From the NCBI GenBank assembly GCA_946478755.1, contig CAMLDJ010000009.1, positions 1 to 55,344 of the forward strand: a stretch of DNA of 55,344 bases, given 5' to 3'. Of the stretch, positions 1 to 9,261 are shown one piece after another. A model generated the notes under the pieces. That model had not been told where the DNA came from, did no database searches, and was given only the letters and a program-made list of their open reading frames with translations. A program made the position numbers and the translations under genes. Positions within the stretch are counted from its first letter, which is position 1. Every line of letters begins with the position of its first letter. Source of the DNA: an uncultured Pedobacter sp. Its GTDB lineage: Bacteria > Bacteroidota > Bacteroidia > Sphingobacteriales > Sphingobacteriaceae.

Positions 1-1
1 A

Positions 2-475
2 TATCAGGAACTGGAAGTACCGGGGCCAGCTATTGAAGGCCGATTGTGGATTGCTGTGCAGGCTATGGCGCACTGCTATTATTACCAGGAGGAAAATGGA
101 TTAAAATGCGGAACGGAGATCTGGCAAAAAGGGCAGGTTATTTTCTGCCCTTCCAGTTTGTTAGCGGATGAGCCCCGGACCACCTATATTGCCATGCTTG
201 AACAAAGCGAAACACTGTCCATAGTTTACGCTGAACTGCTGGATCTGATGAACAGATATCCAAACATCGATGCTGCTATTCAGTCTCATGTTTTAAAACG
301 GGAATATTATAGTCACAGGCGGAATTTACTACTGAATCAACGTCCACTGGAACGGGTAAGGCAGTTTCGCGCCGAAAATCAGGCATTTTTAAACTGCAGC
401 AGCCAGGAAGTTCAGGCGATGCATTTGAATATGTCACTACGTTCCTATATCGACCAGATCAATAAACTGAAGTGA
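2..475 (+). CDS. Crp/Fnr-like transcriptional regulator, 5'-truncated by window edge
   Basis: The frame is open from base 2, so the gene starts before the window; only the last 157 residues are visible. The visible part resembles the back half of a Bacteroidota Crp/Fnr-like protein: end of the cyclic-nucleotide-binding-like barrel (TYIAMLEQSETLSIVY), then the linker helix and a weak C-terminal helix-turn-helix (SSQEVQAMHLNMSLRSY). Such proteins bind DNA as dimers and respond to small molecules or redox state, but the ligand cannot be read here. The HTH matches the family less well than the barrel. The next gene follows after about 100 bases on the same strand. Family moderately sure, function not. 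Confidence 0.6.
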   Translation, partial: YQELEVPGPAIEGRLWIAVQAMAHCYYYQEENGLKCGTEIWQKGQVIFCPSSLLADEPRTTYIAMLEQSETLSIVYAELLDLMNRYPNIDAAIQSHVLKREYYSHRRNLLLNQRPLERVRQFRAENQAFLNCSSQEVQAMHLNMSLRSYIDQINKLK

Positions 476-574
476 TCGCTATTCAGATTTGCATGTTAAG
501 AGTATGCAAACCTGCATAGCTAGCAGAGGATAAGCATCCTAAATTTGATTACGAAATCAAAAAAATGGCTGGTT

Positions 575-1003
575 ATGAAAATTGCTAAACTCATTACTTA
601 TCTCTTCATACTGCTCTGGCTATATGCCGCGGCAAATAAGCTGATGGACTTTCAAAAATTTAAAGTACAGATCGGACAATCGCCAATACTTACCGATTAT
701 GCTGTGCCTATTGCCTGGATCATACCCGGTCTGGAAATTCTGATCGCCATTGTCCTGGTGTTTGAAACTACACGGTTGGCAGGTCTTTATGCATCCTTTG
801 GTCTCATGACCATGTTTACGGCCTACATTGTCATTATACTCGGCTTTTCGGAAAGTATACCCTGTTCCTGTGGGGGAATACTTGAAAAGATGGGCTGGAC
901 CGAACACCTGGTATTTAACAGCTGCTTCGTGCTGCTGGCTTTAACAGGCGTCATCATAGAAACCAAGTCTGACTACCACAACCTCAGTTATGAAGAGCTA
1001 TAA
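575..1003 (+). CDS. MauE/DoxX-like integral membrane protein
   Basis: A 142-residue protein with four predicted membrane helices. The helix layout and the Cys pair in SIPCSCGG, just after the third helix, match the MauE/DoxX-like family, whose members are linked to thiol redox chemistry in the membrane. I chose the ATG at 575 (MKIAKLITY) over an in-frame TTG at 545, because the ten extra residues are polar and add nothing to the family pattern. It lies upstream of a DUF6520 peptide and an anchored hypothetical, and convergent with a SusC-SusD-TlpA operon. A role in moving reducing power for the TlpA-type thioredoxin next door is inference. Confidence 0.7.
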   Translation: MKIAKLITYLFILLWLYAAANKLMDFQKFKVQIGQSPILTDYAVPIAWIIPGLEILIAIVLVFETTRLAGLYASFGLMTMFTAYIVIILGFSESIPCSCGGILEKMGWTEHLVFNSCFVLLALTGVIIETKSDYHNLSYEEL

Positions 1004-1078
1004 GATATTTTATTGCAATAGAATCAGGCGATGCCCAAAACCTGTAACAGAGTAGGCATTAAACTAAAAACAAAAACA

Positions 1079-1348
1079 ATGAAAAAACAATTTTTAACAC
1101 TCGCTATACTGGCTACAGTAGCCGTAGGCGGGGCATTTGCAGGAGGTGCAAAAGTGAATTCTTCCTCAATTGATCAGGGATCACCTTTCAATGAGAATGG
1201 CGATTGTGAAACCCCTACTGCGGTATCGCCGTTTCAAACTTGTGAGATTACGCCAAGCCTTATACAATGTACACTTCAGATCGGCGGAAATGCGTATATC
1301 TACAATCCAGAAACAGAATCCTGTACCACACCATTGTACAGACAATAA
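1079..1348 (+). CDS. DUF6520 family small exported protein
   Basis: An 89-residue protein with a clear signal peptide (MKKQFLTLAILATVAVGGAF) and a short mature part containing four Cys. This matches the DUF6520 family of Bacteroidota, whose function is unknown. I chose the ATG at 1079, because starting at 1031 would put 16 polar residues in front of the signal peptide. It sits 75 bases after the MauE-like gene and is followed by a hairpin at 1373-1400. The paired Cys (CETP, CEIT, CTLQ, CTTP) suggest disulfides, which would fit the MauE-like neighbour; that link is inference. Confidence 0.65.
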   Translation: MKKQFLTLAILATVAVGGAFAGGAKVNSSSIDQGSPFNENGDCETPTAVSPFQTCEITPSLIQCTLQIGGNAYIYNPETESCTTPLYRQ

Positions 1349-1372
1349 TCAATTCGGTTAATTAATCGAATA

Positions 1373-1400
1373 CCCGCAGTTACAGTAATGTAATTGCGGG
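1373..1400 (+). terminator. Hairpin between DUF6520 gene and next gene
   Basis: A 12-bp stem with one G-T wobble (CCCGCAGTTACA against TGTAATTGCGGG) and a 4-nt loop. There is no T-run, so it may be an attenuator or RNA stabiliser rather than a full terminator. It ends 18 bases before the next start codon. Confidence 0.5.
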
Positions 1401-1418
1401 CTATCTCCATTGATCATT

Positions 1419-2465
1419 ATGAAAAAAATCTATAAACGCATACTAATGGCGATTCTCTTTCCAGTTGTCATCATGTCTGTATTGGCTGGCATTTACTACT
1501 TTAAACAAAACGCTAAAACTTATCATTTTGAAAGAAATTTGATAAGTGTGATAAAGGGGGTTAAAGTGATGGATATTCGTTACAACTCGTTTTATTTTGC
1601 TGGTTTTACCGGAGTGCATCTATATCTGGGCAATAAGACCGCGTCTAAGTATCTCCTTAGGGTAAATACTCCACTAACCGACACACAAAGTATTCACCTG
1701 CAGATCCATAAACAAGACCTAAAAAAAGGCACTTATAAAGTCACAGTCGATTCAACAAACTTTTACCTGATGGATGGAAACACCCGCACCATTATTAAGG
1801 GAAGAACCGGTGAATGGAGGGGCAAGCGGGATCTTATAGGTGTTCCATACTTTTCTCAAAACATCCCAGTCAATGATCACACCATGATCTGCAGGTTTGT
1901 GAGTTTCAAAACGCATACCAACAGCCTTAGAAAAGTGTCTTATACCCTTCCGCCTATTACAAATGGAACACTACTAAAAAAGCAGGTTGACGGAATATTT
2001 TGTACAGATGGGCTCTTGCAATACCATAAACAGCTGAACCTGCTCAGCTACCTGTATTTTTACAGAAATGAGATTCTGCTGATGGACACCAATCTTAATC
2101 TGATCAAAAAAATAAAAACTATAGATCCTGTTGATACTGCTAAATTCAAAGTTTCGAAAATTGAATCTGATCAACGCATTACCTTTTCATCTCCACCTTT
2201 AATGGTTAATGCAAACAGTTCCAACTATGGAAATCTAATGTTTGTTGAATCTAAAATACAGGCGAAGAATGATCAGGAGGTCAGGTTTAAAAATTCAATG
2301 ACCATAGATGTTTATGATTTGATTAAACAGCGCTACCTGTATTCTTTTTATATAAGAAACTATGAAAGTCAAAAAACAAGGCAGTTCCAGGTGATTGGCA
2401 ATTACATTTTTACCCTATCTGATCAATACCTCATCAGGTATTCGATCAAGCTGCCAAAAGAATGA
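1419..2465 (+). CDS. Membrane-anchored hypothetical protein
   Basis: A 348-residue protein with one N-terminal membrane helix (about residues 8-27) and a large soluble domain outside the cytoplasm. I do not recognise a named domain. Short repeats of strand-rich sequence around YSFYIRNYESQ and YIFTLSDQYLIRYS suggest a beta-sandwich or partial propeller. The ATG at 1419 (MKKIYKRIL) is preferred over an in-frame TTG at 1410. It is the last gene of the rightward MauE-DUF6520 set and converges with the TlpA gene, separated by a bidirectional hairpin. Function unknown. Confidence 0.65.
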   Translation: MKKIYKRILMAILFPVVIMSVLAGIYYFKQNAKTYHFERNLISVIKGVKVMDIRYNSFYFAGFTGVHLYLGNKTASKYLLRVNTPLTDTQSIHLQIHKQDLKKGTYKVTVDSTNFYLMDGNTRTIIKGRTGEWRGKRDLIGVPYFSQNIPVNDHTMICRFVSFKTHTNSLRKVSYTLPPITNGTLLKKQVDGIFCTDGLLQYHKQLNLLSYLYFYRNEILLMDTNLNLIKKIKTIDPVDTAKFKVSKIESDQRITFSSPPLMVNANSSNYGNLMFVESKIQAKNDQEVRFKNSMTIDVYDLIKQRYLYSFYIRNYESQKTRQFQVIGNYIFTLSDQYLIRYSIKLPKE

Positions 2466-2470
2466 ATAAC

Positions 2471-2498
2471 AACCGCACCGGAATGATCCGATGCGGTT
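2471..2498. terminator. Bidirectional terminator between convergent genes
   Basis: An inverted repeat of 12 bases (AACCGCACCGGA against TCCGATGCGGTT, one mismatch) with a 4-nt loop sits exactly between the stop codons of two convergent genes. Confidence 0.6.
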
Positions 2499-2503
2499 TA
2501 TAC

Positions 2504-3823
2504 TTACTTATCGTCCGTGACGACGAGAACATCCACTTCACGTTCTTCAATTGAAAATTTAAGCCCATGTTTTTCCAATTCCCTCCCAACTAACCTATAA
2601 TTGCCCAGATCCGTTTCAAAGGAAATGTTGCCCAGCTCCCCTCCATAGTTTGTCTCATCAACTACAGGATATGGAAATTCGTACCAAGAGCTAATATTTG
2701 ATAGGAATTGATTAATCAATTCTTGTAAAGTGACCTTATTAACCGTTATTTTCGAATCTCTATAGGTCAGTGCACGCGCGCCGTCTCTATAGGTTGTTAT
2801 CGGAGATGATGATCGGGAAACAACTAAACAAGGCGTCTTCTGTTTCGTCCAGGCAGTTTTTACCTGAAAATATAACTCGAGATCGGTAATCATTTTTCTC
2901 TTGATTTTTTCTTTAGAAATTTCTTTCTGGACAGTAACCTGGATATTAAATAGGTTCTCATATCTAAAGATCTTATTTAAATAACTAACGATCGATGCCG
3001 TATCTGCTGTTTTTAAAACTACGCGTGCATAAGGCAATAATTGTTGTGAACCAAATTTATCGATACCTTTTCCATATAACTCCCTGAACATCCTTACCAG
3101 AGAGGCGTTGGTAAGCACGCCAACCGAGTAGGCTTTCTTGCTGTAATACATAGCTGTTCCCGTAATTCCAGGTACAAATTTTGATATTACCGTACTGTAA
3201 ATTATATTATCGCTTGTTCCACCGTTGCCATCTACAAACAGCGGTTTGCTATAGTTTATATCTTCTATATAACTATCGGTTTTTTCATAAATCTGCATTG
3301 ACTTTCCATCCAGCACGTGTTGTATGGTTTCTGCATTCAAATAGCTCCCACTTGTTATATATTTTACGGCCACATTCTGGTCGATCCATGCTACATGCGG
3401 GACTGCAGCGTGCGGGAATAGGCTATCTACCATTTTTTCACCATATGCGATCGGCAATGTCATTTTGCGGCTGAAGTTCTTTTCCCACTTTTTTAGCAAA
3501 GGAAGTATCACTTTCTCATCCTGTAAACTATTTACAAGAACGATCTGGATCTTGTCTTTGTATTCCTCCTGAAGCTTGAGCAATTTGGGCCATGATTCTA
3601 TACAGGACACGCAGGCGGTGTTCCAGTAGTCAAGGATCAGTATTTTTCCTTTGAAATCATTCAGTTTGAGCGTCTGCTCAGGATAGTTCAGGAGTTTTGA
3701 CAGCGTATATCCGGGAACCGGGTCACCTATTTTTAACCGTTTTACCGCTGGCGTTTGTTGCCCAAAACCCGTGATCGTTGCGCATATCAGTAATGCTAGT
3801 GTTACAATTGTCTTTGTTTTCAT
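2504..3823 (-). CDS. TlpA-family thioredoxin-like protein with DUF3738-like C-terminus
   Basis: A 439-residue exported protein. A signal peptide (to about residue 22) is followed by a thioredoxin fold with active site CVSC at residues 71-74 in YWNTACVSCIESW, typical of TlpA/ResA-type periplasmic thiol oxidoreductases. After about residue 190 a second domain ends in YPVVDETNYGG and a GLKFSIEEREVDVLVV pattern, resembling DUF3738, a Bacteroidota/Acidobacteria domain of unknown function. It is the last gene of the leftward SusC-SusD-TlpA operon, 14 bases after SusD. TlpA proteins next to SusC/D pairs are common in Pedobacter; the substrate is unknown. Confidence 0.8.
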   Translation of the reverse strand: MKTKTIVTLALLICATITGFGQQTPAVKRLKIGDPVPGYTLSKLLNYPEQTLKLNDFKGKILILDYWNTACVSCIESWPKLLKLQEEYKDKIQIVLVNSLQDEKVILPLLKKWEKNFSRKMTLPIAYGEKMVDSLFPHAAVPHVAWIDQNVAVKYITSGSYLNAETIQHVLDGKSMQIYEKTDSYIEDINYSKPLFVDGNGGTSDNIIYSTVISKFVPGITGTAMYYSKKAYSVGVLTNASLVRMFRELYGKGIDKFGSQQLLPYARVVLKTADTASIVSYLNKIFRYENLFNIQVTVQKEISKEKIKRKMITDLELYFQVKTAWTKQKTPCLVVSRSSSPITTYRDGARALTYRDSKITVNKVTLQELINQFLSNISSWYEFPYPVVDETNYGGELGNISFETDLGNYRLVGRELEKHGLKFSIEEREVDVLVVTDDK

Positions 3824-3837
3824 TTTAAAAAATTATG

Positions 3838-5220
3838 TTAATAGTCTTTATTCTGTTCGAGGTTTGTGTTCTTAGATCTTTCAGATGCAGGTATTGGATA
3901 AAGCACATCTGTATCCTGCCAGTTTGGTGTCTTTACAGGACCCAAAACTGCGGCCGCCCTTTTTGTGCGCTTTAGGTCCAGCCACCGATGCGCCCATTCT
4001 GCAAAGAACTCGTGTCTTCTTTCTTTTTCAATTGCCATCAGCAGATCTGGCGCCTTATCGAAAGAGAGCTTACCTAAACCTGCCCGCTTTCTGATGACAT
4101 CCAAATCGTCCCCTGCGTCTTCATATTTACCCAGCATTGCTCTTGCTTCTGCACGGATCAGATACTGCTCTGCAAGCCTGAGCACCATTGAATACTCGGT
4201 AACTGTGGTATTCGTTTTCACCTTATACTTAAAGGGATAATGCCAGGTACCTGATGAATTACTGAATTTACCAACCCAGCTGGCCAGTCGCCGATCGCTG
4301 GTTTCAAAATCATTTACCAGCTGCTCATTCAAGATTACATTGGTCGCCGCCCCAGGAGCTGTATTCAGTATAAATAACTGTCCCTCTCTGGTATTGATGT
4401 TGTTAGACCCGGATGGCATTTGGAAGATCGCTTCAAAGCTGTTCTTTAAAAAAACCTGGTTCAGGTCGTCCAGAATTTTATAGACCTTATCCTGTTCTAT
4501 TACTGCAGTGGAAAATTTTTCAGCATTGAGCCAATCTTCTCTATACAAATAAGTACGGGCCAGTAAAGCCATTGCTGCAAATTTGTTAGGACGAACCCGT
4601 TCCGTTGTCGGGTAGGATTCAGAAAGTTCCTGGCTCGCTTCTGTAAGGTCTTTAATGATCTGCTGATAAACGATTTCTTTTGCTGTAGATGAGGCAGCAG
4701 CGTTCACCCGGTAATCGGTAGTTAGTAACAGTGGTATATTTCCAAACAGGTTTGTTAAGTAGAAATAGCAAAACGCACGTATAAACTTCGCTTCTGCTGC
4801 AAGCTGTGTTTTTACCGCTGCCGTCACATGGGTTGATACCTCCAGCCCTTCCAAGGCTGAATTGGCATAGTAGATAATCTTATATGGGGACTGCCACAAT
4901 CCGTTCTGCAATTCGGAATTCGTGGGAGACAGGTTGTTCGTAGAAAACTGTAGTCCGCCAGCGGTTGTATAATCTGTATAGTCATCGGCCGACCGTCCTG
5001 CCAACACCGTAACACTACCTACACCTCCACTGGCAAAGGAAATGCTGGTCATCATCTGGGAATAAATCCCCCTTATCGCCGAGGTCGCCAACTCATCATT
5101 CAGGTATATTTTCTCACTGGGAATCTGATCTTTAGGCGCATCAATTTCTACAAAGCCTTTACAGGCAGTGCTGAGCATGATCATCGCAAGGCCGATTTGT
5201 TTTAAAACTATCTGCTTCAT
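3838..5220 (-). CDS. SusD/RagB-family outer membrane lipoprotein
   Basis: A 460-residue lipoprotein with lipobox Cys at about residue 20 (LSTAC). SusD proteins sit on the cell surface as the lid of a SusC channel and bind the nutrient. Family marks: the YAN...LEGL region, the TPR-like middle (AAEAKFIRAFCYFYLTNLFG), the QYLIRAEARAMLGKYEDA motif and the C-terminal ERRHEFFAEWAHRWLDLKRT with a final IPASE..NTNLEQNKDY. Length is slightly short for the family. It lies 30 bases after the SusC partner. Few sugar-enzyme genes are nearby and a TlpA protein follows, so a peptide or other non-glycan ligand is as likely as a sugar. Confidence 0.92.
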   Translation of the reverse strand: MKQIVLKQIGLAMIMLSTACKGFVEIDAPKDQIPSEKIYLNDELATSAIRGIYSQMMTSISFASGGVGSVTVLAGRSADDYTDYTTAGGLQFSTNNLSPTNSELQNGLWQSPYKIIYYANSALEGLEVSTHVTAAVKTQLAAEAKFIRAFCYFYLTNLFGNIPLLLTTDYRVNAAASSTAKEIVYQQIIKDLTEASQELSESYPTTERVRPNKFAAMALLARTYLYREDWLNAEKFSTAVIEQDKVYKILDDLNQVFLKNSFEAIFQMPSGSNNINTREGQLFILNTAPGAATNVILNEQLVNDFETSDRRLASWVGKFSNSSGTWHYPFKYKVKTNTTVTEYSMVLRLAEQYLIRAEARAMLGKYEDAGDDLDVIRKRAGLGKLSFDKAPDLLMAIEKERRHEFFAEWAHRWLDLKRTKRAAAVLGPVKTPNWQDTDVLYPIPASERSKNTNLEQNKDY

Positions 5221-5250
5221 ATGGTTATGGATAAAGTTTGTATGGATTAA

Positions 5251-8235
5251 CTATAAACTCAAGGTTATGCCTGCAGCAATGGTGCGCAGGGATGGTAAGG
5301 AAAGTACTGAGGGGACTTCGGGGTCCCTGATGTAATCGGTAATGGTGAAAACATTCTGTGCCTGAACGTAAAACCTCAAACCACTCATCCTTAACTTGTT
5401 TGTCCAGGTATCGGGAGCCTTCCACGATAATGCAACATTCTTCAGCCTGATAAAAGATGCATCTTCAAAGCGATCAGAAGCGCCTGTTAAACCACTGTAT
5501 CTGATTGAAGCCCCATTGGGAAGAAAGGATTGAGAGAATTGCTGAACTGACTTTATATCACCTTCATTTCTCCAGCGGTCCATTACGCCTACCGGTTGAT
5601 TCCCCATCATTCCTGGTATATTAAAATCAGGCAAGCGCACCGTTTTGTCTGCAAACTGGAAGAAAACATCCAGCTGGAAATTCTTAAATGAAAAGCTGTT
5701 GAGTAATCCCCCAAATGCATGGCTGGTAAGGGACTTTGAAGTTGCCTGCTGATCAGCCTGATCCAGATCACTGCCATTGCTATTCACATCTTTGAATGTG
5801 TAAATGCCTGTTTTGGGATCCACACCGATATAGTGCAAACCTTTTGGGGTGTATAACGATTCGCCAACGGTATACAGATTGGCGTAACTGGAAGCTGCAA
5901 TATTGGGATAAGCCAGTAGCTTATTCTCCGGAATGGTGATGTTAAAACTGGTTTTCCAATTGAAATTTCGCGTATGGATGTTTAGGGTATTCAATTCAAA
6001 CTCGAAACCCCTATTCTGAACAGTGGCTGGCAGGTTGTACTGGACGCTTGAAAATCCGGCAAGGTCGGGAAGCGAATACCCTACCAGCTGGTTTGAAGAG
6101 CGATTGCGGTACCAGGCTGCAGAAAGAAATATATTGTCCTTAAAGAGTCCCAGATCTACTGCAAGCTCCAGTTTTTTGTTGCTCTCCCATGAATAATCAG
6201 CATTTGCAAGTCTTGTCGGATAAAGGGCTGCTCCTCCCTGGTAAGCCGGTGCAGCCGAGTAAGTGTCGAGGTATCCGTAATTGGGAATCTGATCGCTGCC
6301 GGTAATTCCATAGCTGGCGCGAAGCTTACCAAAAGAAAGCCATGAAAACTTCTTCTTCACAAAATTTGCTTCCGTAAATATCCAAGCCAGGCCTATGGCA
6401 CCAAAATTGGCAAACTGTTTATCCGGTCCGAATCGGCTTGAGCCATCTCTCCTGCCGGTCAGGTTAATAAAATATTGTTCATCCCAGGCATAATTGATCC
6501 TTCCAAATAAGGCGTTGTACTTATACTGGCTTGTATTGGAGCTTGCATTTCTTGCAGGTGCCGCAGAAATGCTTTCCAGTAACAGATCACTCGTGTAGCC
6601 GGTTGCATTAATGATCACTGCTTTCTGTGAATCGCTTTGAAAAGTACTGCCAATAAGTGCGTCCAGTTTTCCTCTTCCGATCTGTTTCTGATAGTTCAGC
6701 TGGGGTTCAATGATCCAGGTCTCGATCACATTATTATGATTGGTATTGCTTCCAGTAGCTGTAGGTGATGGAGCTACTGATGTGATAGAGTTCAAGAGGC
6801 TTTCTCTCAAACTAATATTGGTATAGCCCAGGCTACTTCGTATGTAAAGTCCTTTGATGACTTCATAATTCAACAAAGCGCTGGAAAGAAAACTATTGGA
6901 ATTTCCCGTATAATTTTGGTTGGCAACAGCTAACGGATTGGTCCAGGTAGCACTTCCCGCAGATGTTAGCGCCCAATTCAGGTTCCCGTTGCTGTCATAC
7001 AGTTCCGGTGCATTCGGAGCAAGGAGAATATATTTTGTAAGATCTTCTCTTGGCAGCTTGTTTACATCCAGCAGGTAGGAAGAGGAAAAATTCACCTTAA
7101 ATTTATTGTTTAGTGATGAATGGCTAACAGTCAACGTACCAGAACCTTTTTGATCAGAAAAATCGCCTGGGAATACCGTTGTGTTCTTGCTATAATTTCC
7201 ACTAAATGAAAATTGGGAATGGGTGTTTCCTCCACTGATGCCGGTATGCAGGTTTGTTGAATGGGCAGTTCCGCCAATCAACACCTTCTGCCAGTTGGTA
7301 TAGCGTCCCTGATCCCAGGTCCCATTTACATCATATGCTGTAGCCGTCGGAGCAACACCGTCGTTTTTAAAAGCTTCATTTCTCATCTCAAGGTACTGTG
7401 CGGTGTTTAGCAATTCCATTTCTGAACCGACTTTTGAGAAACCTGTACTGAAGTCAATATCCAGGGCAGTCTTCTCTGCCTTTGAGCGCTTCGTTTTAAT
7501 TAGCACTACCCCATTTGCGCCTCTTGAACCATAGATTGCGGTAGCGTCCGCATCTTTCAGAACCTCTATGCTTTCGACATCGGCCGGACTTAAGTAGTTT
7601 AACGGACTGCTAAACGTACCCATACTGGTCACCCCTATGCTTGTACTGGCTACTTTTCCGGAGGGATATGGAACTCCATCCACCAGGTATAAAGGCTCCC
7701 TAGCATCAGATCGTAAGCTGTTCCTTCCCCGTATCTCAATCGTAAAGCCTCCGCCGGATACACCTGTATTCTGCTCAATGGAGACTCCCGGCATTCGACC
7801 AATCAGAGCAGCAAGTGGATTGTTTACAGGTTGTTTAGCGATGGTCTCTGAAGTGATTCTTGAGATAGAGCCGGTTCTTTCTTTATCTTTTACCGTGTAG
7901 TACCCAGCGTTGATCTCTATTTCTTTTAATTTGCCATTGTCTTCTTCAAGCGTAACCGTTAAAAGTCCGGAGGTACTTTTATTGAATGATACTTCTTTTG
8001 TTTTATAACCGGTATAAGAAATTGTTATTGTTCCTTCCTGGTTGCCGGGGTCTATTTCGAACTGTCCGTTTTGATCAGTAAGCGTTACGGTTTTACCATA
8101 TTTAATCGTTGCGCCGGGTAAGGGTTGCTGATCGGATGCCATTACCTTGCCCTTCAAAGGCTGGGTCTGCTGGGCAGTTGCGTCAAAAATTAAGCAAAGC
8201 ACAGCCATTACGATGGTTAGTATCGTTTTTTTCAT
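5251..8235 (-). CDS. SusC/RagA-family TonB-dependent outer membrane transporter
   Basis: A 994-residue TonB-dependent channel. In order: signal peptide (to about residue 21), carboxypeptidase-regulatory-like domain (about 25-105, LPGATIKYGK), plug domain (about 120-245; the PLYLVDGVPYPSG and VLKDADATAIYGSRGANGVV signatures), then the 22-strand barrel ending in an aromatic-free SL pair. It forms the import pore with the SusD lid just downstream. No STN domain is visible, so control by a FecR/sigma pair is not expected. A tract of GTTA repeats lies in its 5' leader. Confidence 0.93.
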   Translation of the reverse strand: MKKTILTIVMAVLCLIFDATAQQTQPLKGKVMASDQQPLPGATIKYGKTVTLTDQNGQFEIDPGNQEGTITISYTGYKTKEVSFNKSTSGLLTVTLEEDNGKLKEIEINAGYYTVKDKERTGSISRITSETIAKQPVNNPLAALIGRMPGVSIEQNTGVSGGGFTIEIRGRNSLRSDAREPLYLVDGVPYPSGKVASTSIGVTSMGTFSSPLNYLSPADVESIEVLKDADATAIYGSRGANGVVLIKTKRSKAEKTALDIDFSTGFSKVGSEMELLNTAQYLEMRNEAFKNDGVAPTATAYDVNGTWDQGRYTNWQKVLIGGTAHSTNLHTGISGGNTHSQFSFSGNYSKNTTVFPGDFSDQKGSGTLTVSHSSLNNKFKVNFSSSYLLDVNKLPREDLTKYILLAPNAPELYDSNGNLNWALTSAGSATWTNPLAVANQNYTGNSNSFLSSALLNYEVIKGLYIRSSLGYTNISLRESLLNSITSVAPSPTATGSNTNHNNVIETWIIEPQLNYQKQIGRGKLDALIGSTFQSDSQKAVIINATGYTSDLLLESISAAPARNASSNTSQYKYNALFGRINYAWDEQYFINLTGRRDGSSRFGPDKQFANFGAIGLAWIFTEANFVKKKFSWLSFGKLRASYGITGSDQIPNYGYLDTYSAAPAYQGGAALYPTRLANADYSWESNKKLELAVDLGLFKDNIFLSAAWYRNRSSNQLVGYSLPDLAGFSSVQYNLPATVQNRGFEFELNTLNIHTRNFNWKTSFNITIPENKLLAYPNIAASSYANLYTVGESLYTPKGLHYIGVDPKTGIYTFKDVNSNGSDLDQADQQATSKSLTSHAFGGLLNSFSFKNFQLDVFFQFADKTVRLPDFNIPGMMGNQPVGVMDRWRNEGDIKSVQQFSQSFLPNGASIRYSGLTGASDRFEDASFIRLKNVALSWKAPDTWTNKLRMSGLRFYVQAQNVFTITDYIRDPEVPSVLSLPSLRTIAAGITLSL

Positions 8236-8247
8236 GAATTAGTTTAT

Positions 8248-8275
8248 GTTAGTTAGTTAGTTCGTTAGTTAGTTA
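8248..8275. repeat. GTTA tetranucleotide tract in the SusC leader
   Basis: Seven near-perfect GTTA units with one interrupted unit (GTTC), located 13-40 bases upstream of the SusC start codon on the minus strand. Tracts of this kind can slip during replication and change expression. Confidence 0.6.
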
Positions 8276-8303
8276 TTGATGGAATTTAGGTTTTGGGTGA
8301 TCA

Positions 8304-8771
8304 TCAGGAAGAGTTGATTAAAAGAACACCAGTATAGTCAAGGATCTGAGGAATTGAAAACCACTCGGTCAGGTATTCTTCATTGGTGAATTTACTAAGT
8401 GCGTTGAAACTGGCGTAGCCATGTTTGCTGATGATGAGCTGATGGGCTTCCAACGCATTTTGCGGAACAGTAAAAGTTTGCTCTTCCTGATCATCCAGAT
8501 CTATAAAAGCCCAGCCGTGACCTGCCCCGATAATGTTTTTTGTGAAGGTCTTATTTTTTTGGTGCCAATAATAGCCGAGTGGAGATTCCCAATAAATAAG
8601 GTTATAGAAAGATTCATCTGCGACAAATTGCTGAACTGTTGATAAACGATGGTGCAGTGCGGTCTTAAACGATTCAGTTAAATGAATAACAGCAAAGTCT
8701 ACCCTATCCCAATGGCTATTGGTTCTGGCATTGATTAGCATGTGCGAGGATACTCCGTTAGATCTTACCAT
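8304..8771 (-). CDS. Hypothetical protein upstream of SusC
   Basis: A 155-residue soluble protein without signal peptide or membrane helix. It is rich in aromatic residues (ESPLGYYWHQ, GHGWAFIDLDD) and I do not recognise a family. It lies on the same strand as SusC, 68 bases upstream, so it may share the transcript, though the GTTA tract between them could mark a separate SusC promoter. No helix-turn-helix is evident. A real gene judging by its amino-acid composition and length. Confidence 0.55.
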   Translation of the reverse strand: MVRSNGVSSHMLINARTNSHWDRVDFAVIHLTESFKTALHHRLSTVQQFVADESFYNLIYWESPLGYYWHQKNKTFTKNIIGAGHGWAFIDLDDQEEQTFTVPQNALEAHQLIISKHGYASFNALSKFTNEEYLTEWFSIPQILDYTGVLLINSS

Positions 8772-8870
8772 TTAGCTTTTATTTAATGAGCTGCTATTAG
8801 TGGAATCGGAATAAGTGGGGTTATTTACAAGATTCTTGGATTTTATCCAACATTTCTCTGCAGTGTGCAG

Positions 8871-9034
8871 GTACTTAAACGCAAAAAGCGTGATACCCTA
8901 CTTACCGTCTTAGAGGTCCTGAGAGACCTGACTACGAATAAGCAAGGCCCACGCTTTTTGGCGTGAGCACTTTTCACTTATCCTCTCGTAGTCATGCGAA
9001 GTTCTCAGGTTTCTAAGACGAGATTCTTAAGTGC
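8871..9034. ncRNA. 164-nt imperfect palindrome, candidate structured RNA or mobile palindromic element
   Basis: Nested pairings fold nearly the whole stretch into one rod: 8871-8878 with 9027-9034, 8906-8914 with 9012-9020, 8918-8924 with 9003-9009, 8929-8937 with 8986-8994, 8938-8942 with 8977-8981, and an apical hairpin 8950-8954 with 8961-8965. A 27-nt loop on the left arm (8879-8905) faces 6 nt on the right. The left-arm segment 8879-8892 is also complementary to the apical hairpin, allowing a second fold. A rod with one large bubble is the shape of 6S RNA, best matched if transcribed leftward, but no sequence signature confirms this. A palindromic mobile repeat is the other reading. Confidence 0.45.
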
Positions 9035-9261
9035 TAAATGCTTCAAATATTTTGAAGATTCGGCAAATTTATAATATTAGCTTGTTACATACATTTAATT
9101 TTAATCAAACGTCGTGAATTAAATTATAACAACCAAATATTTCTCATAAATTAATATTTGTAATTATATCTCCAGTTTTGCGACATATCACAATATTCTG
9201 GATCAGCGCAGTGCGATGTCTTTTATATCTCCCGCTGGCATTTCTATAAATCGGCTAACTG

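Noticed and set aside
545..574. TTG start for the MauE-like gene
   Set aside because: Adds ten polar residues before the first helix; the ATG at 575 fits the family better.
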